Positions 4,964-7,391 of a DNA stretch of 7,391 nt are shown one piece after another (the first letter of the stretch is position 1; every line of letters starts with the position of its first letter). The notes beneath the pieces are model-generated. The model saw only the letters and a program-made list of their open reading frames with translations. It was not told where the DNA came from and did not search any database. The translations under genes and the position numbers were made by a program. Source of the DNA: SIAJ01 sp035258765 (GTDB lineage: Bacteria; Planctomycetota; Planctomycetia; Gemmatales; Gemmataceae); NCBI GenBank assembly GCA_035258765.1, contig DATFWZ010000624.1, forward strand, positions 1 to 7,391, read 5' to 3'.

Positions 4964-7326
4964 TCGTGGTGGATCCCGTTGCCGCTGGCCGACGCGGCAA
5001 GTGCGGTGAGGAGCGCCGGGGATGGCTCAGCCGCCGTGAACCGCGAGCCAGGTTCGGCCGGAGTCTCCGGCTCGGCCGAAGTGTACTCGCTGGAATACTG
5101 GTCGGCGTACTTGTAATGGTCGTAACCGTACCCGGTCATCGCGCCCTGCCGACCAACGCCGTTAACGACCACCCCAAGGCAGTTCGCCTTGACCCCGGCC
5201 AGTAGATCGCGGGCCCGCTCGGCGGCCGGTCGGCCGTTCTTGGTAACCCGAATCGTCAACAGCAGTCCGTCGACCCGCGGGGCGACCGTGCACGGGTCGC
5301 TCACGGCCAAGAGCGGCGGACTATCGACCAGGATGTGGTCGTATGACCCGCGGACGTCGTCGAGCACGTCCTCGAATCGCGGACTGGTGAGCAGCTCGGC
5401 CGGATTCGGCGGCCGCCGCCCGCACGGCAGGACCCACAGGTTAGAGACGGCCGTCAGCTGGATCGCCGACTCCAACTCGGCCGTGCCAGCGATGACTTCG
5501 GCCAGGCCGACGTGGCCCGCCGCGCCCAACGTCCGGTGGACTCGAGGGCGGCGCAGGTCGGCGTCAATGAGCAGCACCTTCCGGCCGGACTGGGCGATCG
5601 ATACCGCCAGGTTAGTGATCAGCGTGGTCTTCCCGTCGCCCATGTTCGGGCTGGTCACCTGGATGACTTTGTGACGTTCGCCATGCGTGCTGAAGTAGAG
5701 GGCAGTCCGGACTCCGCGATATGCCTCGGCCTCCGGGGACGTCGGGCGGTGGAAGGCGACGAGTCCGGCGTCCAACTCGACCGGCTGCCCGGCCGCGTCG
5801 GCGGCCGGCAGCCGGACAGACACCTTCGCCACGTACGGCACGTGCCCGACGAGCGGGAGCCCGAGCCGGCGGCGGATCTCATCGGGGGTCCGGAAGCTCT
5901 TGTCGGTAAGATCAAAAAGGTAGGCGGCCCCGGCCCCGAAGCCGAGCCCGAGAACCGCCCCCATAAGGACAAACTGCCAGAACACGGGCGATACCTTGCC
6001 GCCCGGCCCCGGCGGGGCAATCGCCTTGGCCTCAAACCCGCCGTATCCGCGGACCAGGTTGATCTCCTCCAGCCGCTTCAGCGTCTGGTCGAGCACCTTG
6101 TTGATCCGCGTGATATCATCGCGGAAGCCCTTGTCCTGGTCGTAGAACGTTTCCAACTCGCGGGCTGTTTTGACCGCGTCGTCGAGCAGCTCCTTCTTCC
6201 AGGCGTGGTTGGCCATCGCGATCTGGTGCTCAATCTTCAGAGTCTGCAGTGCTGATTCAACGGGGTCGCCGGTCACCGCCGTGTCCCCCTGCCGGGCGAC
6301 CTCGTCGAGCCGTTTGTGGAATTGCCGGGTCATTTCCATGCGCTGACGAACCCGGACCACCTCGGGGTGGTCCTCGCCGTAGAACTGGAGGAGGTCGGCT
6401 TCCTGCTGCATGAGCTGAAACAGGGCCGTCTCCAGGGCCGTGGCCGACTGGACCGGGGCCGGACCCTTGTCAAACTTCCGGGCGGCCAGCGCCAGTATCA
6501 TTTCCTTGTTCCTGGTCGGTTCCCTCCGGGCCTTTTCCACTTCGTCGATCCGGTTCTTCAGAAGGGTGACCTGCTCGAGAAGGGCTGCCTCGTCCTTTTG
6601 GTACTCCAGGATCTTGGCTTGGTGGATCGGCACCCCGTTCTCTCCGACCACGACCACCGGGCTCTTCTTTCGGAAATCCCGGTACGCCTTTTCCTTTTCC
6701 GCGAGGTTCTTCTGAAGTGTGTCCGTCGCCTGGGTGATGAGCTCGACTGTGGTGTTGCTGGTGTCCTTGTACGTCTCGTCCAGGAATTCCCGATAGCTCT
6801 CGATAATCGCAAACAGAACCGTCTCCACGTCCCCCGGGTCGGACCCGGAGTACGACAAGTTGATGACGTTGTTCCCGGCGGCCGACGCTGTGTCCTTGCT
6901 CATCTCCCGCGTGGCTGACAGCCCGGCCTGGATTGTCCCGACCGGGTTACCCGCGAGGGATCGCAGCGACCCAAGGTTTCGCTTCCGGACCGCCCGCTCG
7001 ATCACGATCGGGCTACGGATGAGGATCAGGTGCGTGGCCACATAGTCGTCCATAACCGCCATGCGCGGGTCCCCACCAGCCACCGGCAGGGCGTTCGCCG
7101 CCTGTTTCTTGACCACCAGAACCTGTGCCGACGTCTTGTACACCGGTGGTCGCTGGGCGTATCCAAGCAGCCCGAACGTCCCGCCCAGGACCAACCCCAG
7201 GACGAGAAGCCATCGGCGCTGCCAGAACACCTGGAGGACGTTCCGGGAGGAGCCTCGCACCGGCGCGGGGGCCGATGGGCGGGTTTCAACGAAGAGGTCG
7301 TCCAATGTGGTCCGTTCGCCTTTCAA
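4960..7326 (-). CDS. wzc: Wzc-type polysaccharide co-polymerase / BY-kinase (tyrosine autokinase)
   Basis: A 788-residue inner-membrane protein with both modules in one chain. A Wzz-type chain-length domain begins at about 28, with TM1 at about 39-56 and TM2 at about 449-471. The periplasmic part is rich in coiled coil (about 195-425) and includes FYGEDHPEVVRVRQRM (315-330), typical of this family; a Pro-rich segment (438-447) precedes TM2. The cytoplasmic kinase has the oligomerisation motif E534-x2-R537-x2-R540, Walker A SPNMGDGKTT (559-568, K566), Walker A' LLIDADLRRP (585-594, D588 and D590) and Walker B ILVDSPP (665-671, D668). The tyrosine cluster holds Y733, Y735, Y738, Y740, Y744 and Y748. 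An Ala/Pro/Glu-rich tail of 40 residues follows, so the tyrosines are not at the very end. The family autophosphorylates in trans and controls export and chain length with Wza. The start is TTG 7326, which has no clear ribosome site; an in-frame TGA at 7347-7345 blocks extension and the first in-frame ATG is at codon 89, after TM1. TTG at codon 8 (7305) is an alternative. Confidence 0.94.
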   Translation of the reverse strand: MKGERTTLDDLFVETRPSAPAPVRGSSRNVLQVFWQRRWLLVLGLVLGGTFGLLGYAQRPPVYKTSAQVLVVKKQAANALPVAGGDPRMAVMDDYVATHLILIRSPIVIERAVRKRNLGSLRSLAGNPVGTIQAGLSATREMSKDTASAAGNNVINLSYSGSDPGDVETVLFAIIESYREFLDETYKDTSNTTVELITQATDTLQKNLAEKEKAYRDFRKKSPVVVVGENGVPIHQAKILEYQKDEAALLEQVTLLKNRIDEVEKARREPTRNKEMILALAARKFDKGPAPVQSATALETALFQLMQQEADLLQFYGEDHPEVVRVRQRMEMTRQFHKRLDEVARQGDTAVTGDPVESALQTLKIEHQIAMANHAWKKELLDDAVKTARELETFYDQDKGFRDDITRINKVLDQTLKRLEEINLVRGYGGFEAKAIAPPGPGGKVSPVFWQFVLMGAVLGLGFGAGAAYLFDLTDKSFRTPDEIRRRLGLPLVGHVPYVAKVSVRLPAADAAGQPVELDAGLVAFHRPTSPEAEAYRGVRTALYFSTHGERHKVIQVTSPNMGDGKTTLITNLAVSIAQSGRKVLLIDADLRRPRVHRTLGAAGHVGLAEVIAGTAELESAIQLTAVSNLWVLPCGRRPPNPAELLTSPRFEDVLDDVRGSYDHILVDSPPLLAVSDPCTVAPRVDGLLLTIRVTKNGRPAAERARDLLAGVKANCLGVVVNGVGRQGAMTGYGYDHYKYADQYSSEYTSAEPETPAEPGSRFTAAEPSPALLTALAASASGNGIHHE

Positions 7327-7391
7327 CGCGTGGGCGGAGTCGCATCATTTGTCAACACGCGGACGCGTCCAACCCTGCTCCGGCGGGGCGA
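7327..7391 (-). promoter_or_regulatory. Region upstream of the kinase-phosphatase operon, with a 10-bp palindrome
   Basis: These 65 bp precede the kinase gene. They hold a perfect palindrome GGACGCGTCC (7361-7370) and a second ACGCGT at 7326-7331 touching the start codon. On the minus strand a consensus-like TTGACA (7355-7350) is present but no -10 follows at the right distance. The region is a candidate promoter/operator, cut by the window edge; no regulator can be named. Confidence 0.3.

Noticed and set aside
5512..6918. Plus-strand open frames (5512-6255 and 6316-6918) opposite the kinase gene
   Set aside because: Both are antisense to strongly supported kinase coding sequence and encode low-complexity Arg/Leu/Val/Gly-rich proteins with no family features.
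7286..7348. 20-codon ATG-ATG leader frame overlapping the kinase start
   Set aside because: It has no ribosome site, an Arg-rich sequence, and is in a different frame from the kinase. Short open frames of this size are common by chance.
7327..7355. TTGACA promoter upstream of the kinase
   Set aside because: A consensus-like -35 is present on the minus strand, but the 17-bp spaced position reads CACGCG and a start from there would fall within the gene.

Overview
The window is G+C-rich and carries part of an extracellular polysaccharide (capsule/EPS) locus of the Wzy/Wza/Wzc type. The gene content and protein style (a Gly/Pro-rich secreted protein, an O-antigen-ligase-type membrane protein with a long hydrophilic loop, a Wza-like exporter, a Wzc-type tyrosine kinase paired with a PHP phosphatase, and many GTG/TTG starts) resemble planctomycetes, most likely a Gemmata-like lineage. 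That placement is inference from style, not from a database match.

Layout, left to right. (1) Positions 1-1963 form a leftward unit: a TTG-started trypsin-like secreted protease (1963-1313), a small secreted glycine-rich protein (1245-916), and the N-terminal 287 residues of an O-antigen ligase/polymerase-like membrane protein (861 to 1) that runs off the window. The gaps hold two perfect 6-bp-stem hairpins (1278-1294 and 900-915). (2) A 74-bp gap (1964-2037) separates this unit from a rightward pair: a putative lipoprotein of unknown function (2038-2787) and a Wza-like outer-membrane export lipoprotein (2817-4166). (3) Converging on that pair with only 8 bp between stop codons is a leftward pair: the Wzc-type BY-kinase/co-polymerase (7326-4960) and a CpsB/YwqE-type PHP tyrosine phosphatase (4963-4175), joined by a 4-base GTGA overlap.

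How the parts would work together: the ligase/polymerase handles undecaprenyl-linked glycan at the membrane. The Wzc-type protein senses or sets chain length and docks to the Wza-type exporter. Its C-terminal tyrosine cluster is phosphorylated by the kinase and dephosphorylated by the PHP protein. The protease, the glycine-rich protein and the putative lipoprotein are accessory secreted proteins with no function that can be assigned from sequence. No flippase or glycosyltransferase is visible, so the locus continues outside the window.

No clearly new system was found. The most interesting points are the mix of a Gram-negative-style one-piece kinase with a phosphatase class best known from Gram-positives, an extra tail after the kinase tyrosine cluster, the protease/glycine-rich-protein pair beside the ligase, and the unassigned putative lipoprotein ahead of the exporter. 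No gene-free stretch exceeds 300 bases, and I saw no tRNA, rRNA, CRISPR array or insertion sequence.
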